DNA of 64,000 nt from positions 24,082,640 through 24,146,639 of the forward strand of contig OW121744.1 of the NCBI GenBank assembly GCA_933228675.1, given 5' to 3'. The notes beneath the pieces are model-generated. The model worked only from the letters and a program-made list of their open reading frames with translations, was not told the origin of the DNA and did no database searches. Of this stretch, positions 34,596-45,905 are shown piece by piece; position 1 is the stretch's first letter, and the number at the start of each line of letters is the position of its first letter. The position numbers were made by a program, and so were the translations under genes. Source of the stretch: Stomorhina lunata (taxonomy: Eukaryota; Arthropoda; Insecta; Diptera; Rhiniidae).

Positions 34596-34752
34596 AGCCG
34601 TGCTTAAGTTAATGTTTTTTTGGATTTTAAAAATTTTTTGTTTCTATCAGAAAAGGAAAGTTGGGAAATCAGTTATGGGTTATCGATTTGTTGAATTTAA
34701 GCTGCATATCAAAATTGAAAATCTTAAGTATTAAGCAAGCTAATGGAAGTGG

Positions 34753-36013
34753 TTTATAGTTAGGGTTGCCAGTCAGGCTGGATTCGACTGGATTGTCCAG
34801 CTTTTTTAGTGCTTGTCCAGTGTCAAGCTAAAAAAAATGTGTCCAGCTAAAAGGTGAAGAATTGAAATTTTTTGAGTATTTTTAAAGAAAAACAATTTTT
34901 ATGAAAAAGAACGCAATACAAATTTTTACAAATGTGTATATTTTCTTTTTTACTTAAGTGATTTGTGCGTTGATTAATTGATTGCTTGATCAAGTTCATT
35001 TTGTAATAAAATTATCTATTGTAGGTACTTACTTTTCTTAAATGGCCTATATCAAAAACCTGTTAAGGTCAAAGTCCGACCATATTTTAGAATTCCATGC
35101 GCTTCAATAATGTGCGCCTGTTCTTCAATTCGTAGGTCAAGCTTTGAAAGATTTTCCTCTACTTGGCCTTTCCATTTTTTTATTTGCCATTAATCGAATT
35201 TTTGAACGTTTTCGAATACTTTTGTAGCTGGAGTGTTTTCATACATTCGCACAACATGTCCCCGCCAACGCAGCTGGTGCTGTTTGATGTTTGACGTTTT
35301 ACTATGTCGATGTCAACGCATAACTCAGACAGCTCATTGTTCATTCAATGTCGATATTCATTGTTGATGTAAATAGTTCCAAAGATTTTTTTTAAATCTT
35401 CCTCTCAAAAACTCCAAGAATAACATCCTCTGCCTGTACAAGTGACCATGATTTAACACCATATAGTTTCTGCCTGCTTATGCCAAAATAGCATCTGTTG
35501 GCAAGTATGATTCTACGTTTGATTTCGAAACTTATGTCGTTATTTCTGGTAAACAAATTATTTTACAACCTCGTAGCTATAGTTCTCAATGATCACATGT
35601 GGTCCAATTCTTGAGAATTTTGTTGTTACCAGCTGTTTTTTTTTTATTCGTTGACAACTAGACCCATTTTATTAGTTTCCTTCTCGATACTTGAAATGGC
35701 GGCAGTCAAATCGCGCAATGTGCTTCCCATGATATCAATGTCATCGACGAACACGAGTAGTATGTGTTTTCTGTTTAATATTGTTCTAGATGCATTATCT
35801 GCAGCATCTCGGACGATTTCATTTTTTCTCGATATCGCTGCGGTTAATTACGGTATTCTCAATTCGGTTTATTAAAAATTTAAAGATTCATCGAAGCAAA
35901 TTTTTAAAGCAAGTTTATTTATTATTAATGTCCAGCTAATTTTTGGGTTGTCAAGCTTTTTTTCCTTATGTCCAGCTTTTTCGGGATTTGTGTCTGGCAA
36001 CCCTATTTATAGT
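34753..36013. mobile_element. Non-autonomous hAT-type DNA transposon with 8-bp target duplications
   Basis: Termini at 34761-34772 (TAGGGTTGCCAG) and 35994-36005 (CTGGCAACCCTA) are perfect 12-bp inverted repeats. They are flanked by identical 8-bp direct repeats TTTATAGT at 34753-34760 and 36006-36013. An 8-bp target duplication with short terminal inverted repeats is the hallmark of hAT elements. Subterminal copies of GTCCAGCT lie near both ends (about 34796-34855 and 35930-35980). The interior shows no transposase. Instead it holds an antisense relic of a reverse transcriptase (35030-35880), which either inserted into the element or was carried by it. The element sits just past the 3' end of isoform A. 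Confidence 0.85.
35030..35880 (-). mobile_element. Reverse-transcriptase relic of a non-LTR element (RTE-like), inside the hAT element
   Basis: Minus-strand translation in broken frames gives LLVFVDDIDIMGSTLRDLTA (the F-x-DD catalytic box of reverse transcriptase), then ETNKMGLVVNE, then FEIKRRIILANRCYFGISRQ with KLYGVK, then KKIFGTIYINNEYRH, MNNELSELCVDIDIVKR, and QLRWRGHVVRMYENTPATKV. This order and wording match the C-terminal half of endonuclease/reverse-transcriptase non-LTR elements of RTE type, as far as I can judge by eye. Stops and frameshifts between the segments show it is dead. No intact ORF exists. Confidence 0.8.
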
Positions 36014-36593
36014 CCTATAGAAATCAGTTATTACCTAACAATGTATCAAAAATGTCTACCTTTTTGATAGATGATCTAAACGCTATCAAAATTTGTTTTA
36101 TCCCTTTTAGTTTAGGAGAAGTAATGTTACAGATTTTGACCTTTTGGCCCCATAAAAGCATCAAATATCTTTGTTTTCAAGTTTGTTTGATCAAAAGATA
36201 CGCGTGGGCTAAAGAATAGTTTAACTTATTTTTGCAACCCCCTTGTCTTTTTGTCAAAAAAGTACCATAGCAGATCCAAGCGCAACTTTTTCCTCCTATC
36301 TCTTAGTTTCAGAGTTCTAACGTTACATATTTTTCTATTTTGTATGACCTAAAATGTAGAATTTCCAAATTTTCTTAATAGACCCAAAGGCTAGGTTAGG
36401 TTTAAAAAGTGATGCCAAATGAATGGCATCTTCACTCAGAGACCATGGACCCAATGGTGTTCCTTCCTAATAGAAGAGAGAGCGATAGCAGAAAAATCAA
36501 TAGAAAAGACATTTGTGATAGGGATAGTGGTAGAGAGAAAGTAGTAGAGAAGAGGTAACTATGACATTACCATAGGGAAAGAGACCTACCTAT
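36014..36593. other. Intron DNA between mobile-element relics, no gene seen
   Basis: More balanced base composition than the arrays, including GAGAGCGATAGCAGAAAAAT and related purine-rich stretches at 36470-36560. No recognisable frame. It may be the 3' trailer of the adjoining non-LTR relic, which reads on the minus strand and would end in this direction. Confidence 0.4.
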
Positions 36594-37330
36594 CTAAGCC
36601 ATCCGAGTCCCACTAAAAAAACCCACAACATCACTCAGTTTGCACTGCTGTATGTCACTCAGTTCCTCATTGAATCTGCTACCTAGAAATTTAAGTCTCT
36701 GGTTTTGAAGCATAGGACAGTGGCAGAGGATGTGCACGACCGTTTCGGACGAATCCCCGTACGAGCATAGTCTGCAAATGTCCTGGATTGCTCCATCCCA
36801 CATAGGCCCTGTTCGTAAATGCATCACTGCATTTAGCCTAGCATTTAGGGCGCAGTATCCAGTTAGAATACCTATGCATTTCTTTAAACTGGTGCTGCTG
36901 AGATCCAGCAAGAACTTAGTTTTTCGTATATTTAGATCGGGCCATAAGGTCCTAGTTATGCCAGTTCTTTGCTGATGGCCATGCAAAGGTGACATATAGG
37001 TGGTGCTTTTCATGTCACTCTGAACAAAAGTTCCTGGCTCGACCCTTGTCTTTCGACTTCGACCGTAATTTCATTGCCTTCAATGTTGCAATGCCCAGGA
37101 AAAATCTATAGTCTGTAAGATCGAGTTTCCCTCAAAGAGCTGCCTTTATCTAGTGAAAAAAATTTCCTTGACCGAGTAGTCATCTATAGGTCCCTGACTC
37201 GAAGTCAGGAACATTCGTTCCGTTCAGTATGCTGGTATGTCCTACCTGACTCATGCAGCCTTGATAGACATCTAGTTGCTCTTTTTCGGTATCTAAATTT
37301 ATAAGTCTGTTTTTCATGATTCCATGTTCG
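36594..37330 (-). mobile_element. Non-LTR retrotransposon relic: RNase H end and C-terminal cysteine motif
   Basis: Minus strand. About 37015-37095 gives PGHCNIEGNEITVEVERQGS, matching the G-N-E-x-A-D region of RNase H. The open stretch 36594-37013 gives CIGILTGYCALNARL, MHLRTGP, CRLCSYGDSSETVVHILCHC and PMLQNQRLKFLG, the typical C-terminal tail (L-T-G-H-C, C-x2-C...H-x3-C) of Jockey/I/R1-type elements. Upstream segments (37100-37330) are frame-broken. A scrap of the same tail, MLHLRTGP, recurs at 38116 (minus) and 39190 (plus). The 420-nt open frame is a remnant, not a host gene. Confidence 0.82.
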
Positions 37331-37620
37331 ATACACAACCGTTCTAAATTTCTAAACTTCTTATTTTTCCCCCACCCTTTTACTAGATTATTTCCAAAAG
37401 CGCTCTAATTTCTTGATACTGGCTCACTAATCAATTTCTAGAGCCAGTTGCAATGTAGGAATTAAACACAATTTGATTTATCTAGAGCAGTCATCACTAG
37501 TTATAGGAAAGATGATGTTTTTCTAATTTTCTTTGCTGCTACTAGTACAATACTAATCTTGACTATATAGAGGGGAAAAACAGGCCTACTTAATCGATAA
37601 ACTAGGACCGTATTCGTATT
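37331..37620. other. Intron DNA, no gene seen
   Basis: Balanced-composition remnant DNA without recognisable frame or repeat; probably decayed mobile-element sequence. Confidence 0.35.
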
Positions 37621-37624
37621 CTGA

Positions 37625-38062
37625 CGATAGTATGAAATAACATTGTTAGGAAAGAAAAGTGTTGCAGAATTTTGGGCATATCTACAAAAAAAAAATATAT
37701 ATATATATATTGGGATCGAAGTAAACACTCATGCAACCTATTTAAAATGATCATATCCTAAAAATAAGCAAGCTTTTAACATATATAATTCGTTTCTTAT
37801 TGCCAGTAAATAAAATTATTCGAGAAATGGTCCAAATTTAATGAAATGATATTGTTAAATAAAAAGTGTTGCATATTTATGGGGAATGTCCACACATAAA
37901 AATATTGGGATCTAAGTAAAAACACACATGCAACTTCAAAAAGATCATGTGATAAAAGTAGGCATTCGTATGCTAAAAATGGTCCAAGTTTAATGATATA
38001 ATATTTTTATGAAATAAAGTGTGGCATATTTTTGGGGAACATTCCTGGGATCTAAGTAGTGT
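37625..38062. repeat. Tandem repeat of about 130-205 bp (GGGATC..AAGTA units)
   Basis: The motif TGGGATC.AAGTA recurs at about 37711, 37916 and 38046. Each time it is preceded by AAAGTGTTGCA or AAAGTGTGGCA, CATAT or GCATATTTTTGGGG-like sequence. The first two are followed by ACAC.CATGCAAC and GATCAT. Three diverged copies of unequal length. A TA dinucleotide run lies at 37696-37710. No coding potential. Confidence 0.65.
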
Positions 38063-38115
38063 TTGCCGCTCCTGGCACTCACTTTAACGACACAGAATCA
38101 GCTTCAATGATTGGA

Positions 38116-39211
38116 CCTGTTCGTAAATGCAACATTGCGGCTCTCAAATTTTTTTTTCAAAAACTTGTCTATAGAAATTTTTTTTATTAACAATTTTTCT
38201 AAAAAAAATTTTTTTCAATACAAAAAATTTTTCTATACAAAAAATTTGTTATCGAAATTTTTTCTTTAGAAAATTTTTTTTGTCGAAATTTTTTTTATAT
38301 AAAACTTTTTTTATCTAATTATTTTTTTGTAGACAATTTTCTACAGAAAAATATTTTTTATCAAAAATTTTCACAGAAATATATTTTTTTCTTTGGAAAA
38401 TTTTCTACAGAAAAATATTTTTTATCAAAAATTTTCACAGAAAAATATTTTCTATCAAAAATTTTCAGTGAAAAATATTTTTATCGAAAAATTTTGTGTA
38501 GAAAAATTTTTTTTATCGAAAATTTTCACAGAAAAATATTTTCTATCAAAAATTTTCAGTGAAAAATATTTTTATCGAAAAATTTTGTGTAGAAAAATTT
38601 TTTTTATCGAAAATTTTTCTACAGAAAAGAAATTTTATCGAAAATTTTTATTTAAAAAAAAATTTATATCGAAAATTTTTGTAGATTTTATTTTTTTTTA
38701 TAAAATTTTTCCTTTTTAATTTTTTGTTGAAAATTTTTCTATATAAAAATTTTTTTGTAGAATTTTTTTTTACGAAGTTTACTATAGAAAAATATTTTTA
38801 TCTAAAATTTTCACTGAAAAATGTTTGTATAGAAAATATTTAAAAAATATTTTTTTATCTAAAACATACAAAAATCCAAAATTGTTTAATATTAGAATTT
38901 ATTTCTATTTCGAAAAATATTCCCAATTCGGTTTCATTTATTTCAAATAATCTTAACAAAAATAATAGTGTCGTGGCAACAATGTTCGAGATTATATTCA
39001 AATGTTGTTGCTATAAATTGAATTTTGATTTTGTTTCATGTTTCTTTAACAAAGCGGTACCAACCGACTTTGCTAACATCCAAATCCCAACTGAATGTTT
39101 TTAATACTCATTTTCACGAGTTTCATTAATGGTCGTGATATTTACGAACATTACAAAAAGTCTTCGGCTTCTGGTGGTATTATACAGCACAATGTTGCAT
39201 TTACGAACAGG
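38116..39211. repeat. CTATAG-related array C framed by a 22-nt perfect inverted repeat
   Basis: CCTGTTCGTAAATGCAACAT (38116 on) and ATGTTGCATTTACGAACAGG (ending 39211) are exact reverse complements over 22 nt. Both derive from the MLHLRTGP stretch of a non-LTR element in opposite orientation. Between them, 38155-38870 is a diverged array of TTTCTATAGAAA, TCACAGAAAAATATTTT and ATCGAAAATTTT units. One block is duplicated (38445-38520 and 38540-38615 share TTTTCAGTGAAAAATATTTT). About 38870-39160 is unremarkable AT-rich DNA. Confidence 0.75.
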
Positions 39212-39379
39212 CCCATTATCTTAGTTATGACAATCGATTCACATTTGAGAACAGCTCTAATAGGTCTACTTCTAGAATATTAATAAATATTAAATTTTTT
39301 TTTTTGACCCTAAAGTATTTTAATAAAAATTTTTCTGTATAGAACTTGGTCTTTCATAGCCAAATTTTCTGCTTATATG

Positions 39380-40215
39380 TATCTTGTTATACCCTTCACC
39401 ACCATAGGTGGAAAGGGTATTATAAGTTTGTGCTGATGTATGTAACGCCCTATGCTCCACTGGGAGTCAAGGATAACAGAAGAATGTAACGCATAGAAAT
39501 ATTTGTCTTAGACCCATCTTTTAGTATACCAATTAGCTTAGAATCACTTTCTGAGTCAATTTAGCGATGTCCGTCCGTCCGTCTGGCTGGCTGAACCCCC
39601 ATGTAAACCTTGTAATCAAACTACAGGTCGTAATTCTAAAGATAATTTGATGAAATTTGGCACAGATCATTTTTTTGATAATGGGACCATGGCTATTGAA
39701 ATTGGTCAAAATCGGTCCATTATTTATGGTACCTCCCATAGGTCCCACTTCCCGGAATTGATATATTGGCCACAAAAATCAATATTTTTTTCATGAAATT
39801 TAAAACAAATACTGCTTATGTAAACTTAAATCACTGTACCAAATTTCGTTGAAATCGGTCCACATTTGACCATAGCTCCCATACAAACTTTTTTCTCAAA
39901 ATGCACTAAATGAGACAAAATTCACTAAAACGCTCGTAAATCACAAGATAATGAGAATTTTAAGTTTATTTTTCGCATACATAATTTTTGTAACAACTGT
40001 AATCAATTTGCCAAATTTCGAGATAATCGGTCCTCATTTGACCCTACCTCTCATATAAGTCCAAATGACGGAAACAGCTTAAATGTACAAGTTTTGAGAA
40101 TATGTTTGTATAATGGCAAAATTTTGCAAATATTTGTCTTTATACAGGAAAAATAATACCTTTGACTTTAGTGGTGAAGGGTATCGTATGGTCGGGCTTG
40201 ACCGACTATAGCACT
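39380..40215. mobile_element. Dispersed element ending in ATACCCTTCACCAC in both directions
   Basis: The left end has TTATACCCTTCACCACCATA followed by GGTGGAAAGGGTATTATAAG. The right end, read in reverse, has AAGTAAGAAAGTGCTATAGT, then CGGTCAAGCCCGACCATACG, then ATACCCTTCACCACTAAAG. The ends therefore share ATACCCTTCACCAC in inverted orientation. Inside are a GTCC microsatellite (about 39569-39584, TCCGTCCGTCCGTC) and phrases such as GAAATTTGGCACAGATCAT and AAAATCGGTCCA, diverged in several copies (39650-39720, 39835-39870, 40010-40035). This end sequence is a familiar dispersed repeat of fly genomes; I do not assign the class. Confidence 0.65.
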
Positions 40216-41490
40216 TTCTTACTTGTTTATATCTAGATCTGCGAAGGGCACCATTTCGATTATCCTATCACCTATAGGAGTTTTTGTCATAAATGTTATT
40301 TTTTTTATCGGTGCTGCCTATATTTGATCTAAATATTTGGCGGCGTCTAATATGATCAAATTATATCAAGTAAAAGATCCTACAATTTCTAGTTTAGCTA
40401 GGATTTCTATAGTCAGAGGATGTTTCTCGTCAAAATTTTGAATTAAAATTCCTTAGATATATCCTTTTATGAATTTTTCAAGAAAACCTCAAACTAACGG
40501 GGGTAGAGATAGAATTTTTGTTAATGGTACTTACAGGTTACAATGGGTATGAAAGGTTTGTTTTTTATCTTTTTTGATTCCTTTGCCCTATAATCTTATT
40601 AAAAATGATAATTTCTTCACAAATACTTCCAGGAGCAAAAATAATTTTTTTTTTTATTAAGATTTCTTTACATTTTTTAAATATTAACTCTCTGTATATC
40701 ACTTGTCCCAACAACCAAATTTATTTTATTTTATATGTGTCTTAATTTTATTTTAATATAAAAATTTTTAACGAAAAAAAAAATTCTACAATTATTTATG
40801 TGCATTTTTGATGAAGATTTTTTAAGATGGCCTGTTTGTTTGTTAATGCTGAGTGCGAGCTATAACAATTAACAAAAAAAGTATTATTACACGAAATAAA
40901 TTCTTAACAATTAACTAAAAACGAAATCTTAACCCAACTCACCACTACTTATAACTCTTTGAATAGAAAATATTTAAAAAAAATACTGATTTAACTCACA
41001 ACCCAACAAAAAATCAACCAACCTAGTCAAAACCAAAACCAATCCACTCAAAATTTATCCAAAACGAAATTTTATCACAAAAGAAAAAATGCTCGTATTC
41101 TTTTGTTACATTTTATTTTTTTCTTAACACCTTCTTCCAATTAAAAAGAAATTTTTAAATTAATAATGAACGATTGGCATGCTTTTAATTACTCAAACAA
41201 CAACAACATTAAAAAATAATAAACCAACAACACTAATTAATTAATTTCTATATAATTTTTTTTCTTTGAAAAAAGTTATTTTAATTAATTTCATTTTAAA
41301 GTGTTTTTAATTAAATTCTATAATTTAATTTTTTTTCCATAACAAATTTAATCCTTTCTTTAAACAACAACAACAACCAAAGCTTTTTGTTTTAATCAAG
41401 TTTTAAAAGCTAAAATGATTTAAAATTATATCAAGAACATTTTTGGATTATAGAAAAACTTTACCAAAAACCCTAAAAACCAAATTTCAG
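40216..41490. other. lola intron upstream of alternative exon B
   Basis: AT-rich, with CAA-rich short runs (AACAACAACAACA near 41200 and 41368) and no exon. It ends in the acceptor AACCAAATTTCAG at 41490. Confidence 0.5.
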
Positions 41491-42662
41491 GCTTTGTGTC
41501 TTCCACCAACAACAACAACACCACCATCACCACCACCACCAACAACTCCTCTTCCTCTCAACATTATCAGCATTATCATCAGCACCTTCAACAACAGCCA
41601 TTGCAACAACAGCAACACCATCACCTGCATCATCAACACCACCATCACCATCCTACCCATCATCACCTTAAGAACACTTCAACTTCCTCTAATTCGTCAT
41701 CGGTAACATCGCCACCTAGCTCAAGTTCACTAACGGTGAAACCCCAAAATTATGTGCCCTCACAAATGCAACAACAACAGCAACAGCATTTACACTCGGC
41801 CTTACCGCCTCCACCACCCCATATGACGGGTAACTATGAGGGTTTTTTGGGCAGTGAAGAAAGCTATACCTGTCCTCAATGTTTTCGCACTTATCGCCGT
41901 CATGGCACTTTGAGACGTCATTTGCGTCAGGAATGTGGTAAAGGCAAGTCAATGGTATGTTCTGTTTGTGGTCATCGCACCAAGCGTGCCGATCATCTTC
42001 GCCAGCATGTACGTAAAAAGCATCCTGAAATAGCTTTACGTTCCTTGTTCAGACGCCGCAATAGTTCCCTACAAAATTCAAATCAAAATCATGGCCATGA
42101 TGATCATCATGAGGATCATCATGTCAACAGCAACTCTCATTCAGGCAGTATTTTGCAACAACAATTACAACAACATGATAATAATTTAAATTCAGCTGCC
42201 GCTTGTGTGGCCGCAGCCACTTTGGCAGCTTTAAATTTGAAAACAGTTATAAAGGCAGCACAAGCACCTACAGCCAGCTCCACGCCCCTTAAATCATCTT
42301 CGTCCCACAAAAATGACAGTAATCACAATTTAACACAACATTCGGATATTGTGGATTTGGATGATGATGACGATGACATCGATGAGGACTATGATGAGGA
42401 TGAGGGTGGTATTCATAATGAAAGTAACGAAAATTTGGATCTAAAAGATTTTCATGATGAAGATGATAGTGGAGAGGATTTAAGCTTACAGGCGGCGGCC
42501 ACCACCTCCTCCAACATGCATCACTCTACCTATGCTTATCATCAACAGGCTCTGCATCAGTTCCAGCAACATTTGAGTAACAACAAAGGCAATGCAAATG
42601 CCACATCTCCACAACCATCATCTGAGGTTATGATGGATGATAAAATAGCATTTAATTGTTGA
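41491..42662 (+). CDS. lola: lola alternative exon B: zinc-finger pair with long disordered and acidic tail
   Basis: Acceptor ACCAAATTTCAG at 41490; the phase-1 join gives codon GGC, then FVSSTNNNNTT. Encodes about 390 residues. There is an Asn/Thr/Ser start, a His/Gln-rich run (about 30-55) and a Ser/Pro-rich linker. The finger pair is TCPQCFRTYRRHGTLRRH with LRQEC (C-x2-C-x12-H-x4-C), then VCSVCGHRTKRADHLRQH with VRKKH (C2H2), and a basic patch SLFRRRNS follows. The long C-terminal tail has Ala-rich and Asp/Glu-rich stretches (DLDDDDDDIDEDYDEDEG) and EDLSLQ. Stop TGA at 42660-42662. Fingers placed early, with a long tail after them, differ from sets A, D and E, where fingers end the protein. 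The frame at 41443-41706 and the antisense frame at 41716-41952 are shadows. Confidence 0.94.
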
Positions 42663-43680
42663 ACAAATATCAAGACTTTTTAAACTTTTTTTTTTATTTT
42701 CAATTTTCCGTCTTGCGGTTGTGAGTGCCTGCCTCTCTTCTAAAAGAGTTTTAAGTAGTTGGAAGTGATCAAATACGATTTAAAAAAAAACAGAATTGAG
42801 TCATAATTGAGTTGGTTTAAAATATTGTTTTTTAAAAATAATTTAAAAGGAATATTTTGAAATAGGAAAGTAGAGAAGTTGAGATTTTATAATTTCGAAT
42901 AACTTTTTTAAGTATAATGGCAAATTGTTAAAAAAAAGCATTTTAAAAAGCCTAAAACTATACATAACATTTCTAAAGAATTTGAAGTATGCAAAAGCTT
43001 ATTCAAAAGGCTAAAAGTATGCAAAACATTTGATAGTTCAATATTTACAAAATTTAAATTCTAAGAGTAAAAAAAAACTATTTCTTAAGGCCTTGTACTA
43101 TATATAACATTTCTAAAGGATTTAAAGCTCTGGGCTCAGTTATATTTGTTAATTAATTTTTTTTTTTCAAATCAAAAAAGCTTGTAAAGCTTTTTCGACA
43201 GGCTAAAAGTATGCAAAACATTTGAATTTCTAAAAGTATGCAACACATTCGATTCTTCTTCAATTTGCAAAATTAAACATCTAAAAGTATGCAACACATT
43301 CGATTTGCAAAATTAAACATCTAAAAGTATGCAACACTCGATACCTGTTTGAAAAAATTTTAAAGTCATGTTTGCAAAATTTATTGATGTCCGAGAGATA
43401 TTCTGCTAATGGTCTTAAATACTTGGCTTAAATATTACATATTTTAGACTCAATATTATTTGCTTTGAATCTGCATTAATCATTAGCTAGAAAATAACAT
43501 AAATTAAAGAAATTATTACCTACTTTTAGGTTGATTTGTAAACAGAGCTCGGCACAAAGAGAACTGAACAAAGAAATCATCGACCCCAGAGTTGTCGTTT
43601 TTTATACTTTTAACTAAAATAGGTATTTATTTGAATGTTTAGTTCTTTCTGATGTTCTTAAAAGAAGTTTTCTACTCAAT
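42663..43680. repeat. 3' region of exon B with TAAAAGTATGCAA repeats
   Basis: Presumed 3' UTR of isoform B grading into intron. No clear AATAAA lies close to the stop. From about 42960 to 43345 the phrase CTAAAAGTATGCAA(C/A)ACATT recurs; the tightest copies are at 43225-43345, with GATTTGCAAAATTAAACATC between. No gene is seen. Confidence 0.55.
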
Positions 43681-43684
43681 TTTT

Positions 43685-45535
43685 TTTTTATATTTTTATC
43701 AACAATTTTTCTATAGAACATTTTTTGTATCAAACATTTTTTAGAAAATTTTTCTACAGAAAAATATTTCTACCAAAAATTTTTTTATCAAAAATTTTTC
43801 TAAAGAAAATTTTTTGTCTAAAATTTTTTATAGAAAATTTTTTATAGAAAATTTTTTATCAAAAATTTTTCTATAGAAAATTTTTTTTATCTGAAATTTT
43901 TCGATAGAAAATTTTTTTATCAAAAATTTTTCTATAGAAAACTTTTTTATCAAAAATTTTTCTATAGAAAACTTTTTTATCAAAAAATTTTTCTATAGAA
44001 AACTTTTTTATCAAAAATTTTTCTATAGAAAATTTTTTTATCTGAAATTTTTCGATAGAAAATTTTTTTATCAAAAATTTTTCTGTAAAAAATTTTTTTA
44101 TCAAAAATTTTTCTATAAAAACTTTTTCTATACAAATTTTTTTTATCAAAAATTTTTCTAAAGAAATTTTTTTTTATCAAAAATTTTTCTATAGAAAACT
44201 TTTTTATCACAAGTTTTTTTATCAAAAATTTTTCTGTAGAAAATTTTTTTTATCAAAAATTTCTCTATAGAAAATTTTTTTTATTCAAAATTTTTCTTTT
44301 TTTTTTTATGAAAAAATTTTCTTTAGAAAATTTTTTTATCAAAAATTTTTCTTTAGAATATTTTTTTATCAAAAATTTTTCTTTAAAAAATTTTATCAAA
44401 AATTTTTCTATAGAAAATTTTATCAAAAATTTTTCTATAGAAAATTTTATCAAAAATTTTTTATAGAAATTTTTTTTTTCTTTAGAAATTTTGTTTTATC
44501 TAAAGTTTTTCTTTAGAAAATTTTTTTATCAAAAATTTTTCCTCAGAAAATTTTTTTATCAAAAATTTTTCTAAAGATTTTTTTTTATCAAAAAATTTTC
44601 GTTAGAAAATTTTTTTATCAAAAATTTTTCTTTGGAAAATTTTTTTATCAAAAATTTTTGTATAGATTTTTTTATCAAAAATGTTTTTATAGAAAATTTA
44701 TTTATCAAAAAATTTTCTATAGAAAATTTTTTTGAAAAAAATTTAAAAAAAAATTTTAAGAAAATTTTTTTATGAAAAATTTTTCTATAGAAAATTTTTT
44801 TTATCAAAAATTTCTTATAGAAAATTTTTTTTATTGAAAATTCTACTATAGAAAATTTTTTTAATAAAAATTTTTCTATGAAAAAAAAAATTTCTATACA
44901 AAATTTTTCGATAGAAATTTTTTTTGAGATTTTTTTTTTATCAAAAGTTTTCTATAGAAAATTTTTTTACAAAAAATTTTTCTATAAAAAATTTTGGTAT
45001 CAAAAATTCTATAGAAAGTTGGTTAATCAAAATTGTTTCTTTAGAAAATTTTTTTATTCAAAATTTTACTAAAGAAAATTTATTTATCAATAATTTATAA
45101 TAATATAATTTATTTATCAATAATTTTTCTTTAAAAAATTTTTTTATCAAAAAATATTTCTATCGAATTTTTTTTTTTTTTAGAAAAAAATTTTTATTGA
45201 AAATTTTTCAATATAAAATTTTTTTTTTGAAAAAATTTTTCTATGTAAAAGTATTTTTATCGAAAATTTTCACAGAAAAATAAAAATAATTTTCTATAAA
45301 ATAATTTTCTATAAAAAACAATTTTTATCGGAATTTTTCTATAGAAAATATTTTTATCTATAAAAATTTTTTTATCAACAATTTTTCTATAGAAATTTTT
45401 TTTATCAAAAATTTTTGTGTAGAAAATTTTTTTATTAAAAATTTTACTATAGAAAATTTTTTAGCATTTTTTTTTTTAGAAAATTTTTCTACTGAAATAT
45501 ATTTCTATCGAAAACATTTTTATAGAAATGAAAAA
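43685..45535. repeat. CTATAG palindrome array D (30-bp unit)
   Basis: Best at 43900-44240: unit ATCAAAAATTTTTCTATAGA plus AAACTTTTTT, 30 bp. A second stretch (44320-44660) carries CTTTAG in place of CTATAG, a sub-family. Because 30 is divisible by three, minus-strand frames such as 43871-44149 read as FLIKKFSIEK repeats; these are artefacts. The array degrades from about 44880 to 45535. Confidence 0.92.
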
Positions 45536-45539
45536 CATA

Positions 45540-45905
45540 ATTTATAGAAATGAAAATTGTTTGCAAAAAAATTTGTTCAATAAATTTTTCGGCATCAAAA
45601 TTGTACTTTTGAGTTTGAAAATAAATCGGCTACAATTTCGGTGTCAGATTTTTTTACCGTTGCATACTATTAGTTGCTATTGAAATGTGAAATGTAACCT
45701 ATTTTTAGGAGCCATAATTTAATGCAATGAAAATTGTTTTTCAGTCAATTTGTTCATATCAATCAATTTTTTGATATCAAAATTTTACTTTTGAATTTGA
45801 AAATTAATTTGATGTCGAATTTTAACAAGTTTTTTTCCGTTGCATACTTTAAGTTGCTTTTGAAATATATAAAATATAACCTATTTATAGGCGCCATAAT
45901 TCAAG
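45540..45905. repeat. Tandem duplication of about 180 bp
   Basis: Copies at about 45545-45725 and 45727-45905 share TGAAAATTGTTT, ATTTTT(C/T)GGCATCAAAAT or a close variant, ACTTTTGA.TTTGAAAAT, CCGTTGCATACT, AAGTTGCT or TAGTTGCT, and TAACCTATTT.TAGG.GCCATAATT. Only two copies; no coding potential. Confidence 0.75.

Noticed and set aside
36594..37013. 139-residue minus-strand frame as a host gene
   Set aside because: Its sequence is the C-terminal tail of a non-LTR retrotransposon, next to a broken RNase H stretch.
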